DNA of 64,000 bases from Paragorgia papillata (GCA_035771165.1 JAWNZC010000179.1:2802001-2866000); one strand, 5' to 3'; positions 37,083 to 50,100 are shown, counted from the first letter of the stretch. Made by a program: numbers and translations. The notes: generated from the sequence alone by a model not told the origin.

Positions 37083-39780
37083 AACTAGAGAGCGGTGTTC
37101 CACGAACGGTCACGTACTTGCCATACGACCACTAAAATTTCGTCTGAATCTTCTCAAATCGTTGTTGTCGAAATTATAGCCGCTGACGAAATTCAGAAGT
37201 GGTTGGGTTGTTAATACGTAGTCGTGATTATAAATGCTCTAGTTTGCAGTGTCATATTTCCTTCCTTCCTTTTAAGACAAGAGCCCTTAACTTGCCTGCG
37301 CTTTGCAACAAGTAGTCTTTGATTTCCAACCCCAATTTCCAAATATCACCGGCAGAGCACAGGACCGAGAAAATTCAAGGAATGGCAAGCTAGGCAATCA
37401 CATTATGTTATCACTGTCGCCAATATGACGGACTATAAACTGATAACTAGTTTTAACAAATGCCGCATCGGAATTCGGAAATTGTAAGCACTAGATTGCC
37501 TAAATCTTTTTTGGCAAAAGAATATTAGAGCAGGCCAAAGCAAGACAAAATTCAAAGTCTTAACATATAAAGTAATATACAACATTTGTTTGTTATTAGG
37601 GAATTCAAATTGAATCACTACTGTCGAGTCACATCCAGAGACACCAGATGTCCAGAATTTTAAAAGATAATTTGTTACGCGAACCTTCGTTCTATCTTTC
37701 TAGTATAATATTTGGCATTGTCGTAATAGTTTAATAGTTGTTCTAATACTGTTGTGGCAATGGGAGCTAGTGTTCCTTTAAAACTTGTTGAAAATCAGTT
37801 CCTTAATTTAGCTGACAGGCTGACCAATTATTTTATTCATTTGACGAAGTTCGTCGAACAACACGGAACAACTTCCTAGGCCTGCTTTGAATTTGATTGG
37901 TGTTTGACTAATAATTAGATTTTCAATTGGTTATTTAAAAACCCAAAAACCAATCAAATTCAAAACAGAAATTTCCAACAAATCTTATCAAATGAATTGA
38001 CTGACTTGGCCAGGCTGGGATGAATTTTTACCAATTTTTGGCACGACGGTATATAATTTAACATATAATTTTCGTTTAGCGTTGCGGTGACAGAACTTGT
38101 GACTCGACGAGCAGGGACATCGACTCGTTAGGGGCCGTTCACATAACCACGGGCTGATTCTTACCTATCTTTTCCCGGTTAGTAGTCAATGGGAAAACAA
38201 AAACAAGGCTATGATTAAAAATTGAGAAATTGACCGATTTTTAGTTGACTCATGATTGTTTCCCATTCAAAGAATATTGCAAAGTTTACATAAATAATAG
38301 CAAATAGCTAGAAAAGGGAATTGCAACATAATCCTAAAATTTCCTTAATTGGCGGTGTTACAAATCATATATATATAAATAATTCTCTTCAATCATGTGA
38401 TTTTGATCTTGTTAATAATTTATCATTCAGTTAAAACTGCTTGTATACGTGATGAAATTTGTAAACACCAAGTTAGCCAATATCTGAGATTATATATATT
38501 TTTCAATTTCGTTTTTTATTTTGCAATATTGATGCACACTTTGCAATAATCCTTGAACAGAAAGCAGATAATAAGATAACTGCCATAACAAATGCCAAAA
38601 GAAGTTCAAGAAGACAATACAGTCGTTTTGCCTTTGCATGTTGTCTCCGCGTTCAGACGTGATCGTCGGTGGTCTTTGCCAAGTAGTCATTTCGATTAAA
38701 CCATGCTTCCGGGCTCCGGCCGGTATAGCCGTTTGGCAAAGATTGATTTGGATCAGACCACTATCTGGTAAACTGCCAAGATTTTTAGCAACGAAAACTG
38801 TCGTTACGAACAGAGCCCTACTAGCCGTTTATGGCTACTCTCATTCTGAGTAAAATGTACAACAGTCGTGATCAGCTGTGCAATCCAATTTATTCAGTAT
38901 TACAATCACTTAAATATTAGAACATACTTTTTAGAAAAACATTTGGAAGTTTGTTCGAAGTTCGCAAGCTGCTTATACACAGTTCAAAGGTTCGTTTCGA
39001 ACTACGCATTTGATTGGCTGCTAGGAACCAAGCAGGCAATCAAATGCGTAGTTCAAACATCAAATTATGTTAAGAAACTAAACCGCTATAACAACTACAC
39101 CAAATCCTGGCTTTACCAATTTTTTTAACAAGCCCTTCATCAGAGTGTGAAACATTTATTAAAAGCTGCAATCCGATTTATTAAACCGAGGAATAAATTC
39201 TAGCTCTATCAACTCACAAAATTCAGAAATGCATTCGCTATCAACTTCCTACAAAACAGAGGAACACATTCTCTATCAAGTATATCAAAATTGAATGTAA
39301 ATGTTCTTCGAGCTGTTTTTGGATTTCTGGGTTCCGCTAGAACAAGTCTAGAACCTATACAACCTTCTGATCGTCGGTGAGACGCCCTAAACGGCATTAG
39401 CTAAGCTATACCCCGTGGGAATGAGTACTGATACTTTGACCTGAAAAACATTTACATTCAACCGTTTCACTTGTTGTCTTGCATGTGCATGTTAGCTCAT
39501 TTTTTAATATATATATTATAATAATATTTTAGATATATATTTTCGGTTTGTGATTTGATTTATATTTTAACTTATGGCAACTTTCAGCTCTCAAGTCTTC
39601 TGTACCGTAAAGTTCCGAAAGCAGCGACCCCCTCGAAAGTAACATTAAAAGTAAATCCCGATAATAGCGAACCCCCCCCCCCCCCCCGAAAGTAGTATTA
39701 AATACGCACAAATAAATCCTGTTTTAGCCATGGTTGATAGTATAAATTTGCGTCGTTTATAAAGGAGATAGCTAGAACGT
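37083..39780. other. Gene-free stretch
   Basis: Mostly unique AT-rich sequence with a repeat B fragment (38760-38850), a small inverted pair AACTACGCATTTGATTG near 39000-39055, and a C-run at 39672-39687. No coding block is recognised. Confidence 0.5.
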
Positions 39781-40075
39781 GTGGGGTGTTGGTGGCACAG
39801 TCGGGTTCAATTCCAGCTCTCAGGCTTCAGCAGTTATCTGATTAAAATTTCACCTTGGCCGCATGTGAGAAGAGTGCTAATTCCAGTTTGACTCTACCAA
39901 ACATCGCAGGTTTCCTCCGTGTACTCGAGCTCCGGTTTCCTCCTGTAGAAACACTGGACCAATGAGGGATGGCCCTTATACTGGACCTCTAGGGAGAACA
40001 GTTAGCTATTAACTGATAGAGCTATCCAGTATAAATAAGATTAGTTTAGTTTAGTTTAGTCTAAAGTAAACGACT
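39781..40075 (+). repeat. tRNA-derived SINE with CCTCC-rich body, second copy
   Basis: GGTGTTGGTGGCACAGT head, GGTTCAATTCC B box, TTCACCTTGGCCGCATGTGA body, GGTTTCCTCC and CCGGTTTCCTCC, CACTGGACCAATGAGGGATG, and a (TTTAG)n tail. It matches 1575-1882 over its whole length, but its A-to-B box spacing is shorter, so the head is partly deleted. Confidence 0.8.
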
Positions 40076-40535
40076 CCTTCGTTACTTTCGGAACTTTACG
40101 GTGATTTTTACTCTGCAAGCTAACGCCAGACGATTTTATACTGGCACAGGAAAAATTCAACGATCGGAAAGTGTTAGGGCTTATAATGTATGTAGTTGGT
40201 AGTACAAATATTAGTTTATTATGTATCAGGGCTCCATTTAAACTAGTTTGTACTAAATTAGATGTTACCTGAATAAATATTGATTTATTATTATTATTAA
40301 AGGCCGAAAGAGTTATATTGTAGGCTGGATGTTTGCTTTTTTGTTAGACCTTCTTACGTTATACCAAAATTGGAAAGTTGCATGAATAAAGAAAATTGAA
40401 AACAATCTATAATTTGATAGCTGGAAGTGCTGGAAGCAGACTATATAACTTGGCAATGCCGCTTTTTGATAGCCAATATAGACTTTCGCAATTCGGAACA
40501 GAAACAAAATCCAGACGTGTTTCCGACGACGGTAT

Positions 40536-42031
40536 ACTGTAAAATCCGGACTGGACTGGACTCAAAAATCTGTAAAACGCGGACTAATATTGGGGGGTCG
40601 CACTGATGCTTGTGAACTGGCCCGGGGGGTGGTAATGGGCTTTGAATGAACGGGGGCTTGACATGACGTTAAATTCGGAGACGAAACATATCTCCGATCA
40701 AATACGACTACTAAAAACAAGTCACGCCAAAGAACGACAAAACTTTAGTATGCGGGGCCAAATTTCGGAATTGTATATAGTTTACTTTTACCAGACAAAT
40801 TGTGGCCAAGCTGCATGGCGTAGTCAGTGCTAAAGCAAAGATCGGATCATATTTACACCTCGCATTCCGGCATTACCTGTTAGTTTCCTTAGCTCAGTTC
40901 TCAGTATTAAAGATTAAAAATATACAAGTTTACTTTTGCTAATACGCGGCTATATGACTGCGCAATAGAAATATCATGATTCATGACACCGGTTGTCAAA
41001 ACAGAAGCGCTGCAAAGAAAGAAAATAAGCATATAGGAAAACCCAACGTTCTGCTAAGCTTTTACTAATTTTATTAAGGCCACGTTTACACTATTACGGT
41101 AACAGTGGTGGTCCGGATTGGGGTGAGCTTTCCGTAGCAAAAAAAGCGTCTGTTTTACACTATGACGCTAGACGCGTAATAATTTGCAGCCGGAGTGCTA
41201 AACGTAGTGACTACGCTACGGAAAACCACTCCGGAATAGCCGACAACAAAGAAACGTAGTGATTTTTCAACGGAAGACTGCATGCATGACCGTACCGTAA
41301 TAGTGTAAACGGGGCCTAAGTTAATAGTGAGTTTGCTGCGAATTGAAATCGCTTTTGTAAACATAGGCGATTAACATTTCAGCTGCGATTTGTTGGGCAA
41401 CAACATTACAATAACTGTTCTTATTGTTACTGTGGTTTAAAACAACCGCACACGGCTGAAAAATACTTTTCAATTCGCAGTCAGGTTTGCAGTTCAAATC
41501 GTAGTAAACTCACTGAATAGTCTGTTAGTAAAAGCAAAAGTTTGGGTTTTCTTATATGCTTATTTTCTTTCTTTGCAGCGCTTCTGCTTTGACTACCGGT
41601 GTCATGAATCACGATATTTCTATTGCGCAGTCATATCAGCCGCGTATTATTAGCAAAAGTAAACTTGTATATTTTTTATCTTTTATAATGCTTTAGCACT
41701 GAACTCTTAAAATAACTGACTACGCCATGCAGCTTGGCCACAATTTGTCAGCTAAAACTATATACAATTCCGAAATTCTGCCCGCATACTAAAGTTTTGT
41801 CGTTTTTTGGCGTGACTGGTAGTCATCATCTTAAATTGCTATATATATGCACGTCCCCCCTGTTTTTAGTACGGAGATGTTTCGTCTCCTGTCAAGCCCA
41901 GGTATTCATAAGCATCAGTGCGATCCCCCAATATTAGTCCGGGTTTTACAGATTTTTGAGTCCAGGTTTTACAGATTTTTGAGTCCAGGTTTTACAGATT
42001 TTTGAGTCCAGTCCTGTCCGGGTTTTACAGT
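40536..42031. mobile_element. 1.5-kb foldback element with roughly 500-bp arms
   Basis: The left end ACTGTAAAATCCGGACTGGA matches, inverted, the right end TCCGGGTTTTACAGT. The homology runs inward through GGACTAATATTGGGGG, CTCCGATCAAATACGACTAC, TATGCGGGGCCAAATTTCGG and CTGCATGGCGTAGTCAG on both arms. The right end has a short tandem triplication of GTCCAGGTTTTACAGATTTT. The centre holds a nested MITE (41078-41316) and a hairpin (41323-41517) with GAGTTTGCTGCGAATTG and its inverse. Confidence 0.85.
41078..41316. mobile_element. 239-bp MITE with TAA target duplication
   Basis: GGCCACGTTTACACTATTACG is mirrored by CGTAATAGTGTAAACGGGGCC, flanked by TAA at 41075-41077 and 41317-41319. PIF/Harbinger-like. 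It sits inside the foldback element, so it inserted later. Confidence 0.85.
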
Positions 42032-42329
42032 GTCGACAAAAGGCAACAACTTACTGAGCGGAACCGCGTGTGGCGAAGTGTTAATTAGTTGACATAATAT
42101 TGGGCGCATTGATTGTTATAATCCGATTTCAATTACAATGGAACTGCGTCAATGAACTTCATGGCATTCACGCGGCCTGCATGACCTTGCTGAAAGATTG
42201 TCAACACTCGAGAATCATTCATGACAACCGCTCCCATGCAAAGTCACTGTTATACGAGTCACTGCACTGTGGGTTACCAATTATGGCCAGTACATTGGTA
42301 ATATTGCCATGTACGTATACACGACACAT

Positions 42330-42480
42330 GTAGTGCATGTGGTAACGTTTGCGCAGTATAATGTAAAGACGTTTGGTACACGTTCGTCAAGCTCAACACT
42401 AAGGAAAGATTTCTGAGCCCTGCAAACGGTACTACGTGTATACGTATATAACTTATCATATCATCTCAACTACATCTCAT
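42330..42480 (-). repeat. SINE family A copy (minus)
   Basis: TAGTGCATGTGGTAACGTTTGCGC, ACGTTCGTCAAGCTC and a tail with ACTTATCATATCATCTC match the family consensus in inverse order. Confidence 0.65.
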
Positions 42481-43089
42481 AGATCCTCATATGCAAACTC
42501 TACCGCTTCGACGGGCAAAGTACTCCAAAAAACGTGTATGAGACTTTCGGACTTCCAAAAGTCCTTCGATTTTCTCATCGGACTTTCGGACTTTTGTGAA
42601 TTTTTTGCGGACTTTTCCGGACTTTTTGTGAAACTTAAGTAACGATATTTTCTCTTTATTTTTCATGTTCTGGCCGAGCTTTAAGTGAAACTGGGAAATA
42701 ATGAAGGCGTAGCAGCCAAATGGGAGAATAGTAGGGAAATATATTCATAAAAACAGTCAAATATGAAAATACAAAAAGTAACAAAAAAAACCCAAAAAAC
42801 ATTTAAAAAAAATAATATATATATATAAAGTACTGCAGGAATTCGTAGGAGAAAGTGCAGATTTCTTCGGATTTTCTGGGGATTTTGGTCAATTGAGTCG
42901 GATTTTATGGATTTTCAATGGATTTCCAAGATTTTCTCAGTGTGCTTCCTATAAAGCGGTACGAGGGGCAAAGCACTCCAAAAATCCCGTACACTTCGAC
43001 GAAAAGTCCGCAAAAGTCCAGCGGAATTTTAAAAATCCTTAAAAATCCCAAAATCCCAAAAAATTCTTGAAAATCCATGAAAATCCATA

Positions 43090-43335
43090 AAAATCCAAGC
43101 CTCTGCATAGTTCAATGGTTAGAGCGTCTAAGTTCTAACCGGTACTCGGTAGCAATCCTACGTTGTAGCAATCCTACAACTCGTTCTTACAACGTGCATG
43201 GTTAGTCATATGACTACGAATTTGAAAATTCAGCTATCCACCGAGCCTCAGTATAGCTCAGTGGTTGGAGTATCTATTAAAACTGGTCATTAGAAAGTTC
43301 TCAGTTCTAACGGCCCTGCATGTCTGGCGCTCACT
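43090..43335 (+). repeat. Two tRNA-like SINE heads
   Basis: CATAGTTCAATGGTTAGAGCG (43107) and TATAGCTCAGTGGTTGGAGT (43253) are clear A-box regions. The B boxes are decayed. Neither keeps an acceptor stem. Confidence 0.55.
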
Positions 43336-43344
43336 GCTCACGTC

Positions 43345-43482
43345 TAGCGTTTGCATATTAATTCGTTAAGCTCAATTACTCAGCCAAGATATCTAAACCC
43401 CATGCATGCAGACATGCATGCATGGTTCGAACCTGCAACCTTCTGGTATAATGACCGGACGCTCTAACCTTAGAGCTACTGA
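43345..43482 (-). repeat. SINE family A with well-preserved tRNA head (minus)
   Basis: On the minus strand: AGTAGCTCTAAGGTTAGAGC, then AAGGTTGCAGGTTCGAACC (B box), then a body with TAATTGAGCTTAACGAA. This copy shows most clearly that family A is tRNA-derived. Confidence 0.75.
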
Positions 43483-43590
43483 GGCCCCGTTTACACTGGA
43501 GCAAAAGTATCCGGATTCACATTGTTTTTCATCCGCATGGGAATAAAAAACAATGTGAATCCATACTTTTGCTCTAGTGTAAACGGGGTC
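43483..43590. mobile_element. 108-bp MITE with TGA target duplication
   Basis: GGCCCCGTTTACACTGGAGC...GGATTCACATTGTTTTT folds back on AAAACAATGTGAATCC...GCTCTAGTGTAAACGGGGTC. TGA is present at 43480-43482 and 43591-43593. It shares GTTTACACT with the 41078 element. It is nearly all stem. Confidence 0.88.
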
Positions 43591-43593
43591 TGA

Positions 43594-43765
43594 GACTCGG
43601 ATGGAGAGCTGAGGTTGCAAATTTGCATATGAGATGTCGTTGAAACAATATGATAAGTTATATAGACGTATACCGACATTTAGTGCATGTCTTACGTTTG
43701 CGAGCTTGATTTAATCTATGGACGTTTGGTAGACGTTCGTAGATCTCAAATGCTCAGAAAAGTAA
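43594..43765 (-). repeat. SINE family A copy (minus)
   Basis: Contains GGTTGCAAATTTGCATATGAG, ATGATAAGTTATATAGACGT, TTACGTTTGCGAGCTTG and GGTAGACGTTCGTAGATCTC in the order of the inverse family consensus. Confidence 0.7.
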
Positions 43766-44369
43766 AATAATATAAAATACCGAGTAATCATGGCCATGCA
43801 GTTAACGTTGTTGTGGGACGCTTGCTTTCTTATTTGTCAGAAGTTTACTTGGTCGCCCTCCCCCTTAACTGTTAAGATATTTGTACAACTACGTGCAAAG
43901 AAAGCGTGTCTCAACAGATTTAACACGACTGCCGGCTTACGCAGGGTTGACCAGTAACTCCCATGCATAGCTGTTTCATTCATTTCTCTCTCTTGTGCAT
44001 CCTCTCTTTTCAAACACACCCACTCGAGTCATGGCTGCCTAGTCTCCATGTCGTCTTCACCCATGCAGTAACCGTCATTTTTCCAGAAAGTTGTTTGGCG
44101 TTGTATAACAGGAAGCGTAAAACAATAACGAGCCCAACAACGACAATGCACATGAAAGGGTACTTGACTGATCTACAGACTTCAGACTTGGCACTGATTG
44201 CACGTGAGTTATATAGCCATGCCGCAAAAAGATAGACTGATAGCTTATATCTGGTCTGGTGTATAGTGACGTATCATATATATATATATACCGGTGTGTT
44301 TACTGCTTATCCAGAATTTAACACACCTAGCTTAAAATGGCGTGTTCAAACTCGCGTTTTTAAGCGGTA

Positions 44370-44480
44370 GCGTTTGCATATAAGATAAGATAATTCACTA
44401 CGAGATGTAGTTGAGACGAAATGATAAGTAATTGTGCGTGTACTACATGCATGTAGTCATGTGGTACGTTTGCAAACTTG
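44370..44480 (-). repeat. SINE family A 3' fragment (minus)
   Basis: GTTTGCATATAAGATAAGA, then ACTACGAGATGTAGTTGAGACG and ATGATAAGTAATTG, then GTGGTACGTTTGCAAACTTG. Confidence 0.6.
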
Positions 44481-44872
44481 GTTTCCCCCCAACACAGCTG
44501 TTTCTGTAGCACAACCATATAGTTAATAGAACATATACATGGTTTGGAAGCTCTATTGTCTTTCAACATGAACCATGGTCATGTTGAACTGACAATGGAG
44601 TTCCTTATATGAAAGTAAATTCTATGAACACGTGACGATGAAGCAACTCACTAATTAAACCTGATCGTTGCTATTGGATGACTGCTTCATTATACAGAAA
44701 ATACAATACCGTGAAATTGCACAAATTTCCATAAACTTGAACAAAAACATAGAACAATCACTTTGGACGAGTTTCCAAACGATGTATATCAGTTCCATTA
44801 ACTATGGCACAACTTAATATAGAGGGTTCACAATTTGGTTTGATCCAATCCCAACAACGTCTTCCTTATTTA

Positions 44873-45198
44873 GGGGCCGAATACATGGGGAAATTTCAGC
44901 CCGGGCTGAGATTTCAGCCCGGCTGCTGAGGTATGGAAAAGAGGAGAATGATTTGAATAAGAAACACGAAGTGTGGAAATCAGCCAAGTTGTCACAAACA
45001 TGCAGCATAAAACAAACATATTTAGATGTGTATTTCAAATAAACCATACTTATTCCTTCTTTATCGCTTTTCACAAGGCACTTTCTGTATTCCACACTTC
45101 GTGTTTCTCATTCAAAACATTCGCTCCCTCATTTCCATCCCCCAGTAGCCGGGCTGAAATCTCAGCCCGGGCTGAAATTTCCCCATGTATTCGGCCCC
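44873..45198. mobile_element. 326-bp MITE, GGGGCCGAATACATGGGG ends
   Basis: The terminal repeat of more than 50 bp includes AGCCCGGGCTGA palindromes at both ends; TTA is at 44870-44872 and 45199-45201. The AAACACGAAGTGTGGAA block also recurs inverted, near 45090. PIF/Harbinger-like. Confidence 0.87.
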
Positions 45199-45452
45199 TT
45201 AGAAATCCCGAATCCTGTTGTTTCCTTATTTCCCCGAATCACGACAGCAAAAAAATTCTAAATTTCGTGTCCCACGTAATCCCGAATCTCGTCCATTTTC
45301 ATTTCTCCTATATTTCGTTTCCGTTATCAAAATAATCGTTATCCCGCGGCCCTCAAGATGCTTTGTGATACTTGACGCATATACCCACAAATTATGTGCA
45401 CAAACGTTTCTCTGCGTTTTTGTATTGTCTACGGCTGATCTCAAGGAAAACG

Positions 45453-45590
45453 AGAACAATCAGCTCATTACTTGAAACAATACAAAAACGCTTGGAAACG
45501 TTGCCGTGTGCACAGTCACACAGGCTATGTGCACACGGTAACGTTTCCAAGCGTTTTCGTGTTGTTTCAAGTCAATGAGCTGATTTGTTC
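45453..45590. mobile_element. 138-bp palindromic MITE
   Basis: GAACAATCAGCTCATTACTTG...AACGCTTGGAAACGTTGCCG pairs with CGGTAACGTTTCCAAGCGTT...GAGCTGATTTGTTC. It is almost pure stem with a GTGTGCAC motif near the loop. Confidence 0.8.
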
Positions 45591-45811
45591 TTGATCATGA
45601 ATCCGAGTAAACCGTAAATGTCTGTAAATGTCGTCCTCATTGAGTCATATCTCTGTTGATCAGTAAATATATCGCGTGCATGAAGTGACGAGCGGAAACA
45701 ATTCAATTGCAACACAATAGACGGATGTTTTGTTCAAATACGTATACACAGTATTAAGCCAAAAAAAATATTTAAGACTTAAAATTACGCGAGGCTTATT
45801 AGACTTAAGCA

Positions 45812-45953
45812 GGATTTCCACTAGGCGTAAAATATCGCGCGCTCGACTTTTTTCTTTTGTCTTGTGAATTTCCATGTACAACGAAGTAGAAAACTATTCA
45901 ATTTGTACAATAGAAAAGTCGAGCGCGCGACATTTTGCGCCTAGTGGAAATCC
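45812..45953. mobile_element. 142-bp MITE, GGATTTCCACTAGGCG ends
   Basis: GGATTTCCACTAGGCG...TCGCGCGCTCGACTTTT is mirrored by AAAAGTCGAGCGCGCGA...CGCCTAGTGGAAATCC. The target duplication is not clear. Confidence 0.82.
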
Positions 45954-46564
45954 AGCTTTAGACTCACTGGCCATTGTGCCAAAGAACAATGGCTGAGTAT
46001 TGTAGAATTTAACAATGGCCGCCCATTGTTTCAAGGCAATGACTATATATATATTGAGTAAGCCATAATATAAACAATACTAGCACAACTGTGTAATTAA
46101 ACGTTAAACCCTAATCAAACGAGAACGCAAGTCACCGCAAGTTGGGATTCACGAATTTCTGCGGCGGTCGTTCGAACACCCAAATTAACAAAATAAAGGT
46201 TTCATGAGTGTTTTAAACAAGTTTTAACTTTGTCACGGTACATTATATTTTCAGGAAATTATTCAGAGCGGCTGGCTGACATAGCGTGACTGCCAACTTG
46301 CGATGACTTGCGTTCTCGTTTGATTAGGGCTTTAATTAGAAAGAGAATCGTTTTACAAAAGATTTATTGAGCTCTAGACCGAGATCGCCTGCTGGATTTT
46401 CCCCGTGACGCGAGTAAAATCGTCTGATGTTAGCCAGAGGAAAATACATAAGACATGAGAGTCGGATGCTGCATAGAAAACGTGCGAGAAATATAATTAC
46501 TCGGGCTATTTGCGCCCTTTCTATTATTCTTGCGCTGCGTCACTCGCATGTACGTCGATCGAGA

Positions 46565-46915
46565 AGGTAAGCTCTGTTTTAAACAACGAACAGTTGAGGC
46601 ACTAAGCAGGGTTGAATTCCTAAATTTGTCGTTAGTGCGACGTCTAAAACGAGACGTACAGAAGACGTATACAGTGAACTCTCTCTATAAGGCGGACACT
46701 CTGGGGACCAAATTAATTTGGTGTGATGTCCGCCTTAGAGGGGTGTCCGCTTAGAGAGGGTTCACTGTTATGTAATACGTCTTACAGAGACGAATAGTTC
46801 GTCTTACACGAATTTGATTGAAAGTTTGTTTTAGAGTAGACGTCGCACTATAAACGTCAAATTTAACAATACTCGACCCTGTCAACTGTGTTCGTCGTTT
46901 AAAACAGAGCTTAAT
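46565..46915. mobile_element. Inverted-repeat element interrupted by a smaller MITE
   Basis: AAGCTCTGTTTTAAAC, CTAAATTTGTCGTTAGTGCG and AGACGT blocks on the left recur inverted on the right. The centre is occupied by a second element (46671-46768), so one element inserted in the loop of another. Confidence 0.68.
46671..46768. mobile_element. 98-bp MITE, ACAGTGAACTCTCTCTA ends
   Basis: ACAGTGAACTCTCTCTATAA then GGCGGACA folds on TGTCCGC...TTAGAGAGGGTTCACTGT. TAT is at 46668-46670 and 46769-46771, which also allows a TA duplication with TACAGTG ends. Confidence 0.82.
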
Positions 46916-47544
46916 TAGAACCGTCTGCAGGGACCTCCACAGTTCTAAATCCAGCGCTGAATTTTTCATCTATTTCTGATCAGGTCAGTGACCTGCGCAA
47001 CCGTCTTTCAACAAGCCGCATTCATTACAATCTAGACCTGGCTAGGTTCCATTGATGTGCGTAATTCCGAAGCTATAGTAATACTTCCTATATTGAAGTA
47101 ATAAACCAGGAGGTAAGATCAACTGAAATTACCGTGGGCGGAACTAACTTAATTATGACGAAAATAGAGAGAGAAGAAAATGAAATCATCTCGGTGTAAA
47201 AAGACACGAAGCATACCGCGCACATGTTCGGTGTTTCAGAGTTGACAGAAACATATTATTTGAATTTTCCGAGGGAGGTAACGTTGATCGGTGTTCTGGC
47301 GTTATACATAAGACTTGAAAGTCGGATGCCGCCCTGAAAGTGTTAAAGATCGATGTCTGTGACTGCGACTACCGTTCCTCAACAACAGTCTTGCTCTTTT
47401 AGTTTCGAGCTTCTTTTAAGAAAAGGTTGTATTACTTCTAATGCTACACACCCACACCTCGAGTGCTGATTATTATTTCATCAAGTCGGAATTTGAAGAG
47501 CGAAAGAAATGAGAACTTGTAAAGTGATACGAAGTTACTGAAGG

Positions 47545-49010
47545 AGAGTGCTATAGAGATTTGAAATCTGTAAAGTGCTCAAAGTCTCCTGGCCCTGATT
47601 TTGTCCCAAACAGAATACTTAAAGAGTTCGCCTTGGAGTTGGCCCCAGCTGTGGCAAATATTTATAATACATCAATGCTCCAAGGTGTAATGCCACTCCC
47701 ACTGAAGAGGTCTATTGTTTCTCCTATTCCGAAGTGTAACCCACCAAAAACCAATGAAGATGATCTTCGTCCTATATCAATAACTGAGTAACTGCCCAGA
47801 TATCCAAGATAATGGAAGGCTTTACGTTGAAACCATTGCTTAGACAAATAACTAGTAAACTGGATCCTTTCCAGTTTGCCACGAAAGGTCGCTCAACTAC
47901 TCAAGCACTCGTATATATACTCCATAACATCTTGGAAGCGATCGATAAAGGAAACTGTTCTGTATAAGAGCCTTTTTTGCTGAATTCAGCAAAGGTTTCG
48001 ATTTGGTCGACCACAATGTGTTATGTGCTGAACTATAGTTGCGCTTGATATTCACCCAGTTATAGTGAGGTGGATTAGATCCTTTTTAACAAAACGATCT
48101 CAATGCGTTAGGATAAATAATACGTATTCGGACTATACATAAAATTCTTAATGGGGGAATCCCGCAAGGCACGGTAGGCACCAAGTTGGGCCCCATTCTA
48201 TTCGCAATCTTGGTCAATTCACTTGTTGACGACTGGAATTTTAGAGTTAAATATGTCGATGATCTATCTACTATTGAAGTAATCCCGCGCTGTTCACCCA
48301 GTGTAATGCCCTATATAGTAAATGACATACACCATTTTGCTAGTATGAGAGGTATGAGGCTTAATCCTAAAAAATGCAAAGAAATTTTCATAAATAGCTT
48401 ACAATATCGATTACCTATCCAAAGTCTATTCATTGGCGATTATATTGTCGAGTCTGTGGGGTCGTTTAAACTTCTTGGCGTATATCTTAGTTGTGACCTA
48501 ACTTGGAATACTCACTGTGAATATATAATCAAGAAGGCTGTGAAGCGACTTTATATTATTCGACAGTTGAAGAGAACGAGTTATAACCAGGAAGAACTTG
48601 TAAATTTATACTGTTGTTTAGTAAGACCAATTTTAGAATATGCAGTTCCAAATGAATGTTCAAAATAAAATATAATAAAGAAGGGCTATGCGCATAATAT
48701 TTTCTGACATACCATCATATAGTACATCTCTTGAGGCAGCTAAACTGATTTCGTTGAGTGACAGGAGATCGGAAATATGTGAAAAGTTTATTGATAGGAA
48801 CAAAACTTCTGGCCCCTTGAAACACCTTCTTAATTCTAATAGTACTAAGATAAATCATGGTTATAATTATGAAGACGTACAGGGGGTGGACAAAAAAGTT
48901 GTATCCATGCAAATATTAATTTACCATAATTATGATAACGTTTCGTGCTTCAGTGATCCGCACTCAGACACCAAACACAAACTGGACGTCAGAAATTGTT
49001 GGTAAATTGA
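47545..49010 (+). pseudogene. CR1-like non-LTR retrotransposon fragment, multiply broken
   Basis: RT motifs appear in order in changing frames: SKSPGPDFVPNRIL (RT1), FKR-like PLPLKRSIVSPIPK (RT2), DPFQFATKGRSTTQALVYIL (RT3), FFAEFSKGFDLVDHNV (RT4), GIPQGT then GPILFAILVNSLVDDW, the catalytic VKYVDDLSTIE, and the thumb LNPKKCKE and FKLLGVYLSCDLTWNTH. At least four frameshifts or stops break it, near 47790, 47965, 48040-48130 and 48660. The endonuclease and ORF1 are missing, so it is a 5'-truncated dead copy. The YVDD motif is intact, unlike the other LINE in the window. Confidence 0.9.
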
Positions 49011-50094
49011 AAATCTTCAATTTGGGCTTTTCCCTTTACAAATCATTGTCTGTCCATTCCTTAAACGCTACATCGAAATTTGAAGGTGATATCCAGCGCG
49101 TTCTGCGCATAATCCGCCATCTTCATTTTGAGCACCTCAACACATGACATCAGGCGACATGGCAGAAAATCAGTAAGCAATTCAACGAGGATATCTCTTC
49201 GGATTTCTTCTATTTATTTTGAAAATGTTTTGTTTGGGGTACAAGTAATGATAGAGATCGGCAGATAGAGATCGGCTGCGAATGCTTTATCGTACTTATC
49301 AAATGGATGCATCTAAATAGCCATGTTTTCAAACTATTTTTCAAGTTGGAGTGATTTTAGCTAAGTAAATTGAGGAAAACGTTTATGTAAATCAGGACGA
49401 ATCTGTATGCGATTTACAGATATTGATTAAATATTCATTTCTTTTGAATTTTCTTCATGAATTTTTAATGAATACCATACACGAGAGTTGAAAAACTCAG
49501 ATGATAAACGGCTTTCGAGTGTATGGTATAGCTTCTCAAACGAATCAGTATTTAAAGAGAAATTAGACGTAAACTTTGTCTTAATTTATGGGAGTTTATT
49601 ACCACATTTACAAACTGGCAACGTCTCGGTAACTGATTCAATTATGTTTTCCTTATGAATTATTAATGAGTTTGAGAATGGTATTTATATTCAGTAAGAA
49701 CGACATCATTTCTACAGACGATGGCCTGCTCGTTCTGCTCGTGCGAAAACAAACATGGCGGTGATAGAACCACGAAACACCTATATATAAAAGAAACTTT
49801 AGAAGTGAACTTTATCACCTCTTTGATGTGTATTTACCACACTTTCACGTAATACATCCAAACGAGTCAGTGTTCTTCCTCCAATATCTACTTAATACAG
49901 CCAAGCAGGTTGAAAATACGAGGCAAATGGCCAAGTTTTTAACCAGCTTGTCTGTATTTTGAGACATCGGAGGATGTGAACACTGACGAGTGTTGGATAT
50001 AGTTTCTCAAACGAATCAATATTTTAAGAGAAAGTCGACCTCAACGTTTGCTAAATTTGATGGTTATCTTCCTCCGATTTCCAAATACTGATTA
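49011..50094. other. Gene-free stretch with internal duplication
   Basis: The block GATTAAATATTCATTTCTTT...ATTTTTAATGA (49428-49470) recurs near 49660 (TTATTAATGAG) and at 50090-50360, where a MITE interrupts it. Overall it looks like a tandem or recurrent AT-rich repeat of several hundred bases. No coding block. Confidence 0.5.
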
Positions 50095-50100
50095 AATATT

